This document shows positions 17,376 to 25,773 of a stretch of DNA of 64,000 bases, piece after piece. Location: NCBI GenBank assembly GCA_020851555.1, contig JADZCM010000027.1:35668-99667 (forward strand). The letters are read 5' to 3'. Source of the DNA: Bryobacterales bacterium. GTDB taxonomy: Bacteria; Acidobacteriota; Terriglobia; Bryobacterales; Bryobacteraceae. Made by a program: the position numbers and the translations under genes. Position 1 is the stretch's first letter. Every line of letters begins with the position of its first letter. The notes under the pieces are model-generated. The model ran no database searches and was not told the origin of the DNA. It worked only from the letters and a program-made list of their open reading frames with translations.

Positions 17376-18629
17376 ATGGGGATGACCCGTTTGACTTGGG
17401 CGCTGTCTCGCATTCTGTTCCCCCTGGCCATGGCGGCGCTGCCGCTGGTTCTGCTCTTCAGTTCCATCCGGACGCTCGCCGAGTTGGACAGGCAGCGGAC
17501 CGTGTTCCTGCGCAACCGGGCCGCCGCGACGGTGGGGAGGCTGGAGACGGCGCCCCGGGGAATCGGTGTGCCCGCCCTGGTGGAGAGACTGAGTGAAGAC
17601 GAACCCGCTCTGGCCGGCATCGCGATTCTGGCGCGAGAAGACCCCGGCGCCGGCGCGCCGGCCTTGACCCCGCTCTGGGAGGGCCGGGAGATGTTCCGCA
17701 CCGAGGTCCTCCGGGAAGGCGGAGCGGAGCTTTTCCGGGCCTACGTTCCCTTCCAATCCGAGAACGGCCTGCGGATCGCACGCATTGATCTGGACGCGGG
17801 AGCGGCCGATTTCCTGGTCACTCATGCGCGGCACAATGTCATTATTGCGTCGCTGAGCGGGCTGGTGCTGGTGTCGCTTTCGCTTTACGCGGTCTGGGCG
17901 TACCGGCGCGCGGCGCGGTTGGAGGTGAGGCAACTGGAACTCCAGCACCTGGCCCAGTTGGGGGAAATGTCCGCGGTTCTGGCGCACGAGATCCGCAACC
18001 CCTTGGGAACCATCAAGGGCTTCGCCCAACTGCTCGGCGAGCAGGCCGGTGAGGGGGCGCGCGGGCCGCTCGACCTGATCCTCGACGAGGTGCGGCGCCT
18101 GGAGAACCTGGTCGGCGACCTGCTGCTCTACGGACGCCCGCCCGCGCCCGAGATTCGCCCCGTCCGGTGGACGGAGACGCTGGCTCCCCTGCGGGCGCAC
18201 GCCGAACACCTGCTGGCCAGCCGCGACGCGCGGTTTGTAGCGGACGAGCCCCGGATCGAGTGGGATACGGACCCGCGCCTGCTCCAGCACGCGCTGGTGA
18301 ACCTGTTGCGAAACGCGGCCGAGGCGGTGGGCGACCGGCCTGGCGGCGAGGTGCGCCTGGAGGTCCGCCGTCCCGGCTCCGGCGGCCTCGAAATCGCCGT
18401 GGCGGACAACGGCCCCGGAATTTCCGAGGATGCGCGGGGCAAGCTGTTCCAGCCGTTTTTCACCACCAGGCCGTTCGGAACGGGATTGGGACTGTCCATC
18501 GCCAGGTCGTTCGCGCGGTCTCTCGGCGGGGAACTGGCGCTCTCCAACTCGGCGCTGGGAGGAGTGAGGGCGGTACTGCGCTTTCCCGGGGCGAGGCCGC
18601 GCGAGACCACAATGGAAGACGGATCGTGA
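17376..18629 (+). CDS. sensor histidine kinase of a sigma-54-linked two-component pair (NtrB/ZraS type)
   Basis: 417 residues. Two membrane segments (about 12-30 and 154-176) flank a roughly 120-residue periplasmic sensor region. The HisKA box is [20 protein letters not shown] with phospho-acceptor His204. The ATPase has N box [13 protein letters not shown]1 [12 protein letters not shown] and G2 [15 protein letters not shown]. The ATG at 17376 (or 17382) fits a short cytoplasmic N terminus; upstream in-frame codons lack a ribosome site. Its TGA overlaps the ATG of the response regulator (TGATG), so both are made together. The signal sensed is not evident. Confidence 0.92.
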   Translation: MGMTRLTWALSRILFPLAMAALPLVLLFSSIRTLAELDRQRTVFLRNRAAATVGRLETAPRGIGVPALVERLSEDEPALAGIAILAREDPGAGAPALTPLWEGREMFRTEVLREGGAELFRAYVPFQSENGLRIARIDLDAGAADFLVTHARHNVIIASLSGLVLVSLSLYAVWAYRRAARLEVRQLELQHLAQLGEMSAVLAHEIRNPLGTIKGFAQLLGEQAGEGARGPLDLILDEVRRLENLVGDLLLYGRPPAPEIRPVRWTETLAPLRAHAEHLLASRDARFVADEPRIEWDTDPRLLQHALVNLLRNAAEAVGDRPGGEVRLEVRRPGSGGLEIAVADNGPGISEDARGKLFQPFFTTRPFGTGLGLSIARSFARSLGGELALSNSALGGVRAVLRFPGARPRETTMEDGS

Positions 18630-19960
18630 TGGAGAGAATCCTCGTCATCGACGACGACCCCGGATTCCGCATGCTCCTCGAGACCATTCTGTCCAAGGAG
18701 GGGTATGCGGTCGAGTCCGGCGGTTCGGTGGAAGAAGCTCTGCGCGCGGGCGCGGCGCGCAAGTACGACCTCGTGGTCACGGATCTGAGGCTGCCCGACG
18801 GCGACGGGCTCGCCATCCTGCGCTGGTGGAGCGAACACGACCCGCATACGCCCGTGATCATGATCACCGCTTTCGGCAGCGTGGGCTCCGCGGTGGAGGC
18901 CATGAAATTGGGCGCGGCCGACTATATCGGCAAGCCTCTGAGCAGCCCGGATGAGCTCCGGCTGCTGGTGCGCCGCACTCTGGACCAGCGGCGCCTGGAG
19001 GACCAGTACGCGCTGATGCGGGAGGAAGAGCAGAGCCGCTTCTCGTGCTCCAGCCTGGTGGCCGAAGACCCGCGCATGGAGCAGATACTGGAGATGGTCC
19101 GGCGCGTGGCGCCCACCAACGCAACCGTGCTGCTGGCCGGCGAGAGCGGAACGGGCAAGGAACTCATCGCGCGCTGCATTCATCAGAACAGCCCGCGGGC
19201 GGAACGGGTCTTCGTCCCGGTCAATTGCGCTGCCCTCACGCCGACGCTGATCGAGAGCGAGCTTTTCGGCCACGAGAGAGGCGCGTTCACGGGCGCGGCG
19301 ACCCAACACCTGGGGCGGTTTGAGAGGGCGCACGGCGGGACGCTGTTCCTGGACGAGATCGGGGAACTCGACGGGGGGTTGCAGGCCAAGCTGCTCAGGG
19401 TCCTCCAGGAGAAGACCTTCGAGCGGGTGGGCGGAACCCGCCAGATCACGGTGGATGTGCGGGTTATCGCGGCCACCAACCGGAATCTGAAGCAGGCGGT
19501 CGCCGATGGCAAGTTCCGCGAGGATCTCTACTACCGGCTGCACGCCTTCCCCATCGAACTGCCGCCGCTTCGGGAGCGTCCCGCCGACATCCTGAAGCTG
19601 GCTCGTCACTTCCTCGGCAAAGCGGCCCGCAACCTCCGCAAACCCGGCCTTAAGCTAAGTCCTGAGGCCGAGCAGGTGCTGCTCGCCTACGCCTGGCCGG
19701 GCAACGTCCGGGAGATGGAGAACACCATGGAGCGCCTGGCCATTCTCTGCGATGAGCTGATCGAACCCGACGACCTGCCCATCACGCCCACGGGGCCGTC
19801 CCGCCCGGTGCTCTTCAAGGACATTGAGAGGCAGGCCATTGAAGACGCGCTGCGCGCCAACCACGGCAGCCGCACCAAGACCGCCCGGCAGCTCGGCATC
19901 AGTCTCCGCACCCTCCAGTACCGGCTCAAAGAGTACGGGTACACCTCCTCCAAGGACTGA
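18629..19960 (+). CDS. sigma-54-dependent NtrC-family response regulator
   Basis: 443 residues. The receiver has Asp52 in VVTDLRLPDGDG and Lys102 in the IGKPL block. The AAA+ domain has Walker A GESGTGKE (171-178), the sigma-54 contact loop GAFTGA (218-223) and Walker B LDEIGELD (around 241-248), with AATNRNL and RLHAFPIELPPLRERP. A Fis-type helix-turn-helix ends the protein (GSRTKTARQLGISLRTLQYR). It activates sigma-54 promoters when phosphorylated by the kinase encoded just upstream. Candidate targets are the flanking small exported proteins, but I could not find a clear -24/-12 element by eye. Confidence 0.95.
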   Translation: MERILVIDDDPGFRMLLETILSKEGYAVESGGSVEEALRAGAARKYDLVVTDLRLPDGDGLAILRWWSEHDPHTPVIMITAFGSVGSAVEAMKLGAADYIGKPLSSPDELRLLVRRTLDQRRLEDQYALMREEEQSRFSCSSLVAEDPRMEQILEMVRRVAPTNATVLLAGESGTGKELIARCIHQNSPRAERVFVPVNCAALTPTLIESELFGHERGAFTGAATQHLGRFERAHGGTLFLDEIGELDGGLQAKLLRVLQEKTFERVGGTRQITVDVRVIAATNRNLKQAVADGKFREDLYYRLHAFPIELPPLRERPADILKLARHFLGKAARNLRKPGLKLSPEAEQVLLAYAWPGNVREMENTMERLAILCDELIEPDDLPITPTGPSRPVLFKDIERQAIEDALRANHGSRTKTARQLGISLRTLQYRLKEYGYTSSKD

Positions 19961-20100
19961 ACGCACGGTTTGCGCGCAACCGTCAACGCGCACGCAACAA
20001 CCGCGCTCCGCGCCGGTCCTTTCCATTGAAAACAAAGGCGGCTGAGAACGGCTGACGGCGTGCGCACCAGCCGGGTGAGGTCAGAAAGGAGACCGGGAAG

Positions 20101-20409
20101 ATGAAAAAGACGTACTTGGCGGTTGCAACTCTGATGTTCACCATGACGGGCGCGGCGCTCGCGCTCGACCCACCGCGCTACGGCAAGCAGAACGGCCAGC
20201 AGCAAGGTCAACCGGCGGACCGCGGGAACGGGCGGCAGGCAGGTCCGCGGGATGGCTCCGGCCCCATCCACGAGCCCGGCACGGGCGGCGGGACAGGAGC
20301 AGGCCAGGGCCGCGGCAAGATGACCGGCCCGCGGGACGGCTCGGGCCCCATCCACGCTCCTGGGACGGGCGGAGGCACGGGAGCCGGCCAGCGCCGCGGA
20401 CGCAAGTAG
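20101..20409 (+). CDS. small secreted Gly-rich protein with two tandem 26-residue repeats
   Basis: 102 residues with a Sec signal peptide (MKKTYLAVATLMFTMTGAALA) and a good ribosome site AAAGGAG. The mature part is Gln/Gly/Arg-rich and carries two repeats, residues 48-73 and 76-102, each built on GPRDGSGPIH, then PGTGGGTGAGQ and a basic end. No catalytic motif is seen. The Asp and His in each repeat might bind a metal, but this is a guess. It directly follows the histidine kinase/response regulator genes by 140 bases and is a natural candidate for a regulated envelope protein, as ZraP is for ZraSR; there is no sequence similarity to ZraP. Confidence 0.7.
   Translation: MKKTYLAVATLMFTMTGAALALDPPRYGKQNGQQQGQPADRGNGRQAGPRDGSGPIHEPGTGGGTGAGQGRGKMTGPRDGSGPIHAPGTGGGTGAGQRRGRK
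20242..20406 (+). repeat. two-unit coding tandem repeat
   Basis: Unit 1 is 20242-20319 and unit 2 is 20326-20406, separated by two codons (Met-Thr). The protein units are nearly identical in GPRDGSGPIH and GTGGGTGAGQ, while codon third positions differ at many sites. This indicates an older duplication kept by selection on the protein. Confidence 0.8.
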
Positions 20410-20438
20410 GGTAAGCGCACGGGCAGACTGTGCTCAGA

Positions 20439-20464
20439 GGGGCGCGGGCGGCGCGCCGCGCCCC
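20439..20464 (+). terminator. perfect GC hairpin, possible terminator without U tract
   Basis: GGGGCGCGG (20439-20447) and CCGCGCCCC (20456-20464) pair perfectly around an eight-base loop, 30 bases after the repeat-protein stop and before ppiD. No T run follows, so it may be a Rho-independent-like pause site or an mRNA stabiliser. Confidence 0.4.
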
Positions 20465-20534
20465 ATCGAACCGGCCCCTCCATCCGGCCACAGAACCCGG
20501 CCGGCCTGCGGCGGCTGCTCCGCCCGGCGTGGGC

Positions 20535-20540
20535 TATACT
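20535..20540 (+). promoter_or_regulatory. -10 box candidate for ppiD
   Basis: TATACT inside GCTATACTGGG, 33 bases before the ppiD ATG. The same 11 bases occur before gltX (25755-25765). No clear -35 box is visible at 17 bases. Confidence 0.35.
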
Positions 20541-20573
20541 GGGATTTCCCCTCTGTTCAGGAGACCTTGACGT

Positions 20574-22505
20574 ATGTTCGACCTGTTTCGCAGCCGCGCG
20601 AAGGCCGTGCGTATCATGTTGGGTGGCTTGCTGTTGTTGGTGGCGCTCTCCTTGGTCACCTATCTGATTCCCGGCGTCGGGACACACTCCGGCGGGGATG
20701 GCCAGATCGTGGCCGAGTTCGGCAGAGATGCGCTCACCCTGCCCCATGTTCAGCAGGTGGTTCAGCAGGAACTGCGGGGGCAGTCCATCCCGCCGAGCAT
20801 GGCAGCGGTCTTTGTGCCGCAGATCGCGAACCAGTTGATCACGGAGTACGCCTTGGCTTACGAGGCCGACCGGCGGGGCTTCCGGGTTTCGGAACAGGAT
20901 CTGGCCCGGGCCATCCGCAGGATCTTTCCGCAGCTTTTCGACGGCGACCGGTTTGCCGGCCGTGAGCAGTATGCGGCGGTCCTGGCGCAGCAGAACATGA
21001 CGATACCCCAGTTCGAGGACACGCTGCGCAAGCAGATGCTGATCGAGGCCCTGCGGCGGATCGTGATCGAGAGCGTTACGGTCCCGCGCAGCGAGATCGA
21101 AAGGGAGTTCCACGCCCGGAAGGACGAAGTGAAGCTGGAGTACGCCGCCGTCACCCCGGACAAGCTCAGATCCGAGGTCACCGTGAGTCCGGCGGAAATC
21201 AAGAGCCACTACGATAGCAACCGGTCGGGATACCAGATCCCGGAGAAGCGTTCTTTCGACGTGCTGATCGCGGACGAGGCGAAGGTGGCGGCGGCGGTGG
21301 CGGCGCCCGAGTCCGAACTGCGCCGGGCCTACGAGCGGAACAAGGAAGCCTACCGCGTGCCGGAGCGGGTCCACGTCCGTCACATCCTGCTCAAGACCAC
21401 GGAAGTGCCGGCGGCTGAGGTGCCCAAGATCGAGGCCCGGGCGGCCGACCTGTTGAAGCAACTCAAGTCCGGAGCGGACTTCGCGGCGCTCGCCAAGAAG
21501 TACTCTCAGGACGAAGGCTCCGCGCCGAAGGGCGGAGATCTGTCCTGGATCGTCCGCGGGCAGACGGTGAGGGCTTTTGAGGACGCAGCCTTCAGCCTGA
21601 AGCCCGGCGAGTTGAGCGGCGTCATCAAGACCGAATACGGGTTGCACATACTCCAGGTGCTGGAGAAGCAGGAGCCGCACGTGCAGTCGTTCGCGGAGGT
21701 CAGGGAGCAGCTTGCGGAGAGCATCAACAAGCAGGCGGTCTTCGACCGCATGCAAACCGCTACCGACAGCGCGCGCGCGGCGCTGGCCAAGGATCCGCGC
21801 TCTGCGCCCAAGGTGGCTGAGGAACTGGGCCTGCAACTGGTGCGGGCCGAGCGGATTGGCGCGGGCGATCCCATTCCGGGAATCGGCCCCAGCCCGGAGC
21901 TTCAGGAAGCCCTGTCATCGGTGCGCCAAGGAGAAGTCTCTCCGGTGGTGCAGATCGCACCAACGAAACTGGCCGTCGCGGCCGTCACGGAGCTGGTGCC
22001 CGCGCGCCAGGCCGAGTTGTCCGAGGTCGAGGGCCAGATTCGCGAGCAGTTGCAGAACGACAAGCTCAGGCAGTTGGTTGCCGAGCGATCCAAGCAGTTG
22101 TTCGAAAAGGCCAAGTCGATGGGCGGGGACCTGAAGAAGGCCGCCCAGGGCATGGGATTCGAGGTCAGGACCTCGCCCCTGGTCAACCGCGACGGCAGCG
22201 TCGAAGGCCTCGGTTCCATGGTCTACCTCTCCGAAGCGTTCCGGGCCCCGGTGGGCGAACTGCTCGGCCCGTCGGCCGTGAATGAGACGCAGGTTGTCTA
22301 CAAGGCCGTTTCGAAGGTCGCGGCGAATCCGGCGGAACTGGAGGCGGAAAGGGACGCGCTGCGGGACCAGCTCAGGAACAGCCAGGCCCGTTCACGGGTG
22401 GAGATCTTCGAGGATAGTCTCAAGCAGCGGTTGATCCGGGAAGGCAAGATCAAGATCCATCAGGACGTGCTGAACCGCCTGGTCACCAGCTACCGCGGTT
22501 CCTAG
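20574..22505 (+). CDS. ppiD: PpiD-like membrane-anchored peptidylprolyl isomerase
   Basis: 643 residues. A single membrane anchor (about residues 13-33, IMLGGLLLLVALSLVTYLIP) is followed by a SurA_N-like chaperone region (VAEFGRDALTLPHVQQVVQQ), a parvulin domain at about 265-362 (VHVRHILLKTTEV, GGDLSWIVRGQTV, YGLHILQVLEK) and a second, diverged C-terminal region. This matches PpiD, which assists proteins emerging from the Sec translocon. An ATG with GGAGA about ten bases upstream marks the start. It is followed by dedA at 27 bases. Confidence 0.88.
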   Translation: MFDLFRSRAKAVRIMLGGLLLLVALSLVTYLIPGVGTHSGGDGQIVAEFGRDALTLPHVQQVVQQELRGQSIPPSMAAVFVPQIANQLITEYALAYEADRRGFRVSEQDLARAIRRIFPQLFDGDRFAGREQYAAVLAQQNMTIPQFEDTLRKQMLIEALRRIVIESVTVPRSEIEREFHARKDEVKLEYAAVTPDKLRSEVTVSPAEIKSHYDSNRSGYQIPEKRSFDVLIADEAKVAAAVAAPESELRRAYERNKEAYRVPERVHVRHILLKTTEVPAAEVPKIEARAADLLKQLKSGADFAALAKKYSQDEGSAPKGGDLSWIVRGQTVRAFEDAAFSLKPGELSGVIKTEYGLHILQVLEKQEPHVQSFAEVREQLAESINKQAVFDRMQTATDSARAALAKDPRSAPKVAEELGLQLVRAERIGAGDPIPGIGPSPELQEALSSVRQGEVSPVVQIAPTKLAVAAVTELVPARQAELSEVEGQIREQLQNDKLRQLVAERSKQLFEKAKSMGGDLKKAAQGMGFEVRTSPLVNRDGSVEGLGSMVYLSEAFRAPVGELLGPSAVNETQVVYKAVSKVAANPAELEAERDALRDQLRNSQARSRVEIFEDSLKQRLIREGKIKIHQDVLNRLVTSYRGS

Positions 22506-22532
22506 GAATCGTCCCCACAGACGCCCATCGCA

Positions 22533-23180
22533 ATGATTCGAGCCCTGCTGGACTTCCTGCGCACGCTGACCGACCCCGAGCGGCTGATCGCTCTCATTTC
22601 CAATGTGCTCACCGGCTGGCTGGGATACGGCCTGCTGTTTGGCGTGATCTTCGCCGAAACCGGGCTGTTGACCGGCTTCTTCCTTCCCGGCGACTCTCTG
22701 CTTTTCACCGTGGGGGTGGTGGCCGGCGCCGGGAAGCTGAACCTGCCGGTCATCATCTTGACCCTGATCGCCGCCGCGTTGATCGGCGACTCCACCGGGT
22801 ATCTGCTCGGCCGCCGCACCGGCGAGTTGATCTTCAGCCGCCCGGACTCGCGCCTGTTCAAGAAGAAGTACGTGGCGCGAACCCAGGCCTTCTACTCCAG
22901 GTACGGCGGCCGGACCATGATTTACGCCAAATTCGTCCCGATTGTGCGGACCTTCGCCCCCTTCATGGCCGGCGTCGGGAAGATGAACTACCTGCGCTTC
23001 CTGTCCTACGACGTTTTCGGCGCGGTCGCGTGGGTCACCTCCCTGACGGTCCTGGGCAACTACCTGGGCAGCGTGCCCCTCGTCCGCCGGCACTTCGAGA
23101 AGGCGGTGTTCCTGATCATTGTGCTCTCGCTGCTCCCCGTGCTGCGAGAGGCCTATGCCGCCCGCAAGAAGCGCGCGTAG
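22533..23180 (+). CDS. DedA-family membrane protein
   Basis: 215 residues with several hydrophobic segments. The family marks are GLLTGFFLPGDSLLFTVGVV in the N-terminal re-entrant region and RYGGRTMIYAKFVPIVRTFA, with its conserved Arg, followed by PFMAGVGKMNY. DedA (VTT domain) proteins act as flippases or transporters of undecaprenyl phosphate or phospholipids and affect envelope homeostasis. The role here is by family only. It probably shares a transcript with ppiD. Confidence 0.9.
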   Translation: MIRALLDFLRTLTDPERLIALISNVLTGWLGYGLLFGVIFAETGLLTGFFLPGDSLLFTVGVVAGAGKLNLPVIILTLIAAALIGDSTGYLLGRRTGELIFSRPDSRLFKKKYVARTQAFYSRYGGRTMIYAKFVPIVRTFAPFMAGVGKMNYLRFLSYDVFGAVAWVTSLTVLGNYLGSVPLVRRHFEKAVFLIIVLSLLPVLREAYAARKKRA

Positions 23181-23225
23181 CCGCGTTCTGCCGGCCCCGA
23201 GGCCACTTCGCGCCGGCCGCAGCAC

Positions 23226-23289
23226 GCTCCACCGGGGGTAGTGGAGCTCAGCCGGCCTTCGCGCTTGAAAGCTTCCGGGGCCTCCGGAA
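23226..23289 (+). terminator. two adjacent hairpins after dedA
   Basis: GCTCCAC/GTGGAGC (23226-23232 with 23241-23247, eight-base loop) and TTCCGG/CCGGAA (23273-23278 with 23284-23289, five-base loop) lie in the dedA-to-beta-helix gap. Neither is followed by a long T run, so termination is only possible, not clear. Confidence 0.3.
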
Positions 23290-23342
23290 TGCGAAAAGGA
23301 CCAGACTGGCCTATCCTCATAATGAACGAGGAAACCCGCGAG

Positions 23343-25106
23343 ATGGGAATCAAAATTTGTTGCAGGAACCAGCGCCGGCTTAAGCCCCGGACTTCGCCCG
23401 TGAGATTCGGCCCGGTTTTGGTGTTATTCGCGTATTTTGCCGGCATGAGCCTGGCGGCTGCCGCGCCGGATTTCGGGCCGAATGTGCTGGTTTTCACTCC
23501 GTCCACGCCGGCGGCGTCGGTCCAGGAGCAGATCAACCGCGTCTACGCCATCCAGGAGAAAAGCCAGTTCGGCGCGGAACGCTTCGCCCTGCTGTTCCAG
23601 CCCGGCGCCTACAGCGTGGATATCCCGGTGGGATTCTACACGCAGGTCATAGGGTTGGGAGCCGCGCCCGCGAGTGTCCACATCCAAGGGAACGTGCACT
23701 CGGACGCCTACCTGCCCAACAACAACGCGACCTGCAATTTCTGGAGGGCGATTGAAGGCTTCTCGGTAACGCCGTCTGCCGGCGTCATGCAATGGGCCGT
23801 CTCCCAGGCCATCTCATTCCGCCGCATGCATATCCACGGCGACGTGGTGCTTCACCAGAAGGGCGGGTGGTCCAGCGGCGGCTGGATGTCCGACAGCCTG
23901 GTCGACGGCAACGTGGGCTCCGGCAGCCAGCAGCAGTGGATTTCGAGAAACACCGAGTGGGGCGGCTGGACAGGATCGAACTGGAACATGGTGTTCGTCG
24001 GGGTGGTGAATCCTCCGGCGGGTGAATGGCCTGCGCCGCCTTACACCAAGGTTGCGCGGACGCCCGTCGTCCGGGAAAAGCCTTATCTGGAGATCGACGC
24101 CCGGGGCAACTACAGCGTCCGCGTTCCGGCGCTGCGCAGTGACAGTTTGGGCGTTTCCTGGCGCGGCGGTTCGACTCCGGGCAAATCGATCCCCCTCAGC
24201 CAGTTCTACATCGCCCGGCCGGGCGCCGACACGGCCGCCAGCATCAACGCGCAGTTGGCCAAGGGCAAACACCTGCTGCTCACCCCCGGTATTTACGAAC
24301 TCACCGGCACGCTCCGTGTGACCCGGGCCAACACCGTGGTGCTGGGGCTTGGTTACGCCACTTTGCGGCCGGCCAACGGCGTCGTGGCGATGACCACCGC
24401 CGACGTGGATGGTCTGGTGCTGGCCGGCCTGCTCTTTGACGCCGGCCCCGCCAGTTCACCGGCCCTGCTGGAGGTAGGGCCAAGCGGCAGCAAAGCCAGG
24501 CACGCCAGGAACCCCATCTCGCTGCATGACGTGTATTTCCGGGTGGGCGGCGCCGCCCTGGGCCGTGCCTCGGCCAGCCTGAAGATCAACGCCCACGACA
24601 CGATTGTGGACCACACTTGGGTCTGGCGCGCGGACCACGGCGCCGGGGTAGGCTGGAACAGCAATACCGCCGCCAACGGGCTGGTCGTCAACGGCGACGA
24701 CGTCACCATTTACGGCCTGTTCGTCGAGCACTACCAGGAGTATCAGGTGGTCTGGAACGGCAACGGCGGCCGGGTCTACTTCTACCAGTCGGAAATCCCC
24801 TACGATCCTCCCGATCAGCCGGGCTACACGAGCGCTCCCGGCGTCAACGGCTGGGCCTCCTACAAGGTGGCGGATGGCGTTTCCAGCCACCAAGCCTGGG
24901 GGCTGGGGATCTACAGTGTGTTCCGGAACCGCGGCGTGGTGCTGACCCGGGCCATTGAGGCTCCCGAGAACTCCGGCGTGAAGTTCCACCATGCGATCAC
25001 GGTCTGTATCGGCGCCAACGGCGAAATCAGCAACGTGATCAACAACACGGGCGGAGCAACCACCCCGAACGTCCGGCACACTCCGAAGATCACCAGCTTT
25101 CCCTGA
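23343..25106 (+). CDS. secreted right-handed beta-helix protein (Streptomyces-type 'adenylyl cyclase' misnamed family)
   Basis: 587 residues from ATG 23343; in-frame starts at 23241, 23289 and 23322 are possible but 23343 gives the best signal peptide (hydrophobic PVLVLFAYFAGMSLAAAA after a basic region). The mature chain starts APDFGPNVLVFTPSTP and contains FALLFQPGAYSVDIPVGFYT, WSSGGWMSDSLVDG, SQQQWISRNTEWGGWTGSNW and DHTWVWRADHG. These blocks I recall from secreted actinobacterial proteins often labelled adenylyl cyclase or coagulation factor 5/8 type. The repeated VxGLG and LxNxT turns suggest a pectate-lyase-like helix. It may bind or cleave a polysaccharide; no active site is identified. 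Confidence 0.75.
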   Translation: MGIKICCRNQRRLKPRTSPVRFGPVLVLFAYFAGMSLAAAAPDFGPNVLVFTPSTPAASVQEQINRVYAIQEKSQFGAERFALLFQPGAYSVDIPVGFYTQVIGLGAAPASVHIQGNVHSDAYLPNNNATCNFWRAIEGFSVTPSAGVMQWAVSQAISFRRMHIHGDVVLHQKGGWSSGGWMSDSLVDGNVGSGSQQQWISRNTEWGGWTGSNWNMVFVGVVNPPAGEWPAPPYTKVARTPVVREKPYLEIDARGNYSVRVPALRSDSLGVSWRGGSTPGKSIPLSQFYIARPGADTAASINAQLAKGKHLLLTPGIYELTGTLRVTRANTVVLGLGYATLRPANGVVAMTTADVDGLVLAGLLFDAGPASSPALLEVGPSGSKARHARNPISLHDVYFRVGGAALGRASASLKINAHDTIVDHTWVWRADHGAGVGWNSNTAANGLVVNGDDVTIYGLFVEHYQEYQVVWNGNGGRVYFYQSEIPYDPPDQPGYTSAPGVNGWASYKVADGVSSHQAWGLGIYSVFRNRGVVLTRAIEAPENSGVKFHHAITVCIGANGEISNVINNTGGATTPNVRHTPKITSFP

Positions 25107-25159
25107 AGGGGGGAACACAACCAGCCCATCCCGCGTACCTGCTCATAGGAGGCGCCATC

Positions 25160-25645
25160 ATGTACTGTGACCGTTGTGGATCGGAGCTACAGGCTCAGCA
25201 GCAGTTCTGCGGCTCTTGTGGAAAACCCGTAGGGCCCGTAGTTGCGCCGGCCTGCCGGGGCCGGGTAGCCGGCCATCTGCACGTGCTGGGCGTCCTGTGG
25301 ATCGTCTATTCGGCGATACACCTGGCAGGCGGGGTATTGGCCGCAACCGTCCTCCAGACAGCGGTGCCATGGCTGCGTCATTCGGCTTTCGGCATGGGGC
25401 GCGGGCCCTTCCTGCTGCCGGGTGCGTTTTTCGGCCTGCTCGGCGGGCTGGTGGTGCTCATCAGCATCCTGGGGATCATTGCCGGTTGGGGCCTGACCGC
25501 GCGCCGGCCATGGGCCCGCCCGCTGGCCATTGTTTTCGGCTGTCTGGCGCTGCTGGGCTTTCCCTTCGGCACCGCGCTCGGCATTTACACGCTATGGGTG
25601 CTGGCGCCTTCGGAATCCGCCCGCCAGTACCGCGAAGCGGCGTAG
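25160..25645 (+). CDS. zinc-ribbon membrane protein
   Basis: 161 residues. The N-terminal zinc ribbon is CDRCG and CGSCG separated by about ten residues. Three or more hydrophobic segments follow (about 40-60, 85-110 and 120-145), with Arg/Trp turns between them. It starts at ATG 25160 after a good AGGAGG site. Such proteins are common and of unknown role; the ribbon probably faces the cytoplasm. No operon partner is evident. Confidence 0.75.
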   Translation: MYCDRCGSELQAQQQFCGSCGKPVGPVVAPACRGRVAGHLHVLGVLWIVYSAIHLAGGVLAATVLQTAVPWLRHSAFGMGRGPFLLPGAFFGLLGGLVVLISILGIIAGWGLTARRPWARPLAIVFGCLALLGFPFGTALGIYTLWVLAPSESARQYREAA

Positions 25646-25756
25646 AGGGCGCGCCACAGCAACCATTCTGTCCGGCTTGACGCGCGGCGCTCCTCCCCCA
25701 TGAGCGGCCGGCGGAGACGGCGCCTGATCCTCCCTGGGCCTGTCGCTACTGTCCGC

Positions 25757-25762
25757 TATACT
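25757..25762 (+). promoter_or_regulatory. -10 box candidate giving a leaderless gltX mRNA
   Basis: TATACT ends 11 bases before the gltX ATG (25774), so a start site six or seven bases downstream would leave a 5' leader of about four bases. No Shine-Dalgarno lies between. The surrounding GCTATACTGGG is identical to the box before ppiD. Confidence 0.4.
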
Positions 25763-25773
25763 GGGTTTTTGAA

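Noticed and set aside
20050..20098. SRP RNA-like stretch ahead of the repeat protein
   Set aside because: A GGTCAG...AAGGAG pattern recalls the SRP RNA tip, but the flanking stems do not pair and the AAGGAG is the ribosome site of the next gene.
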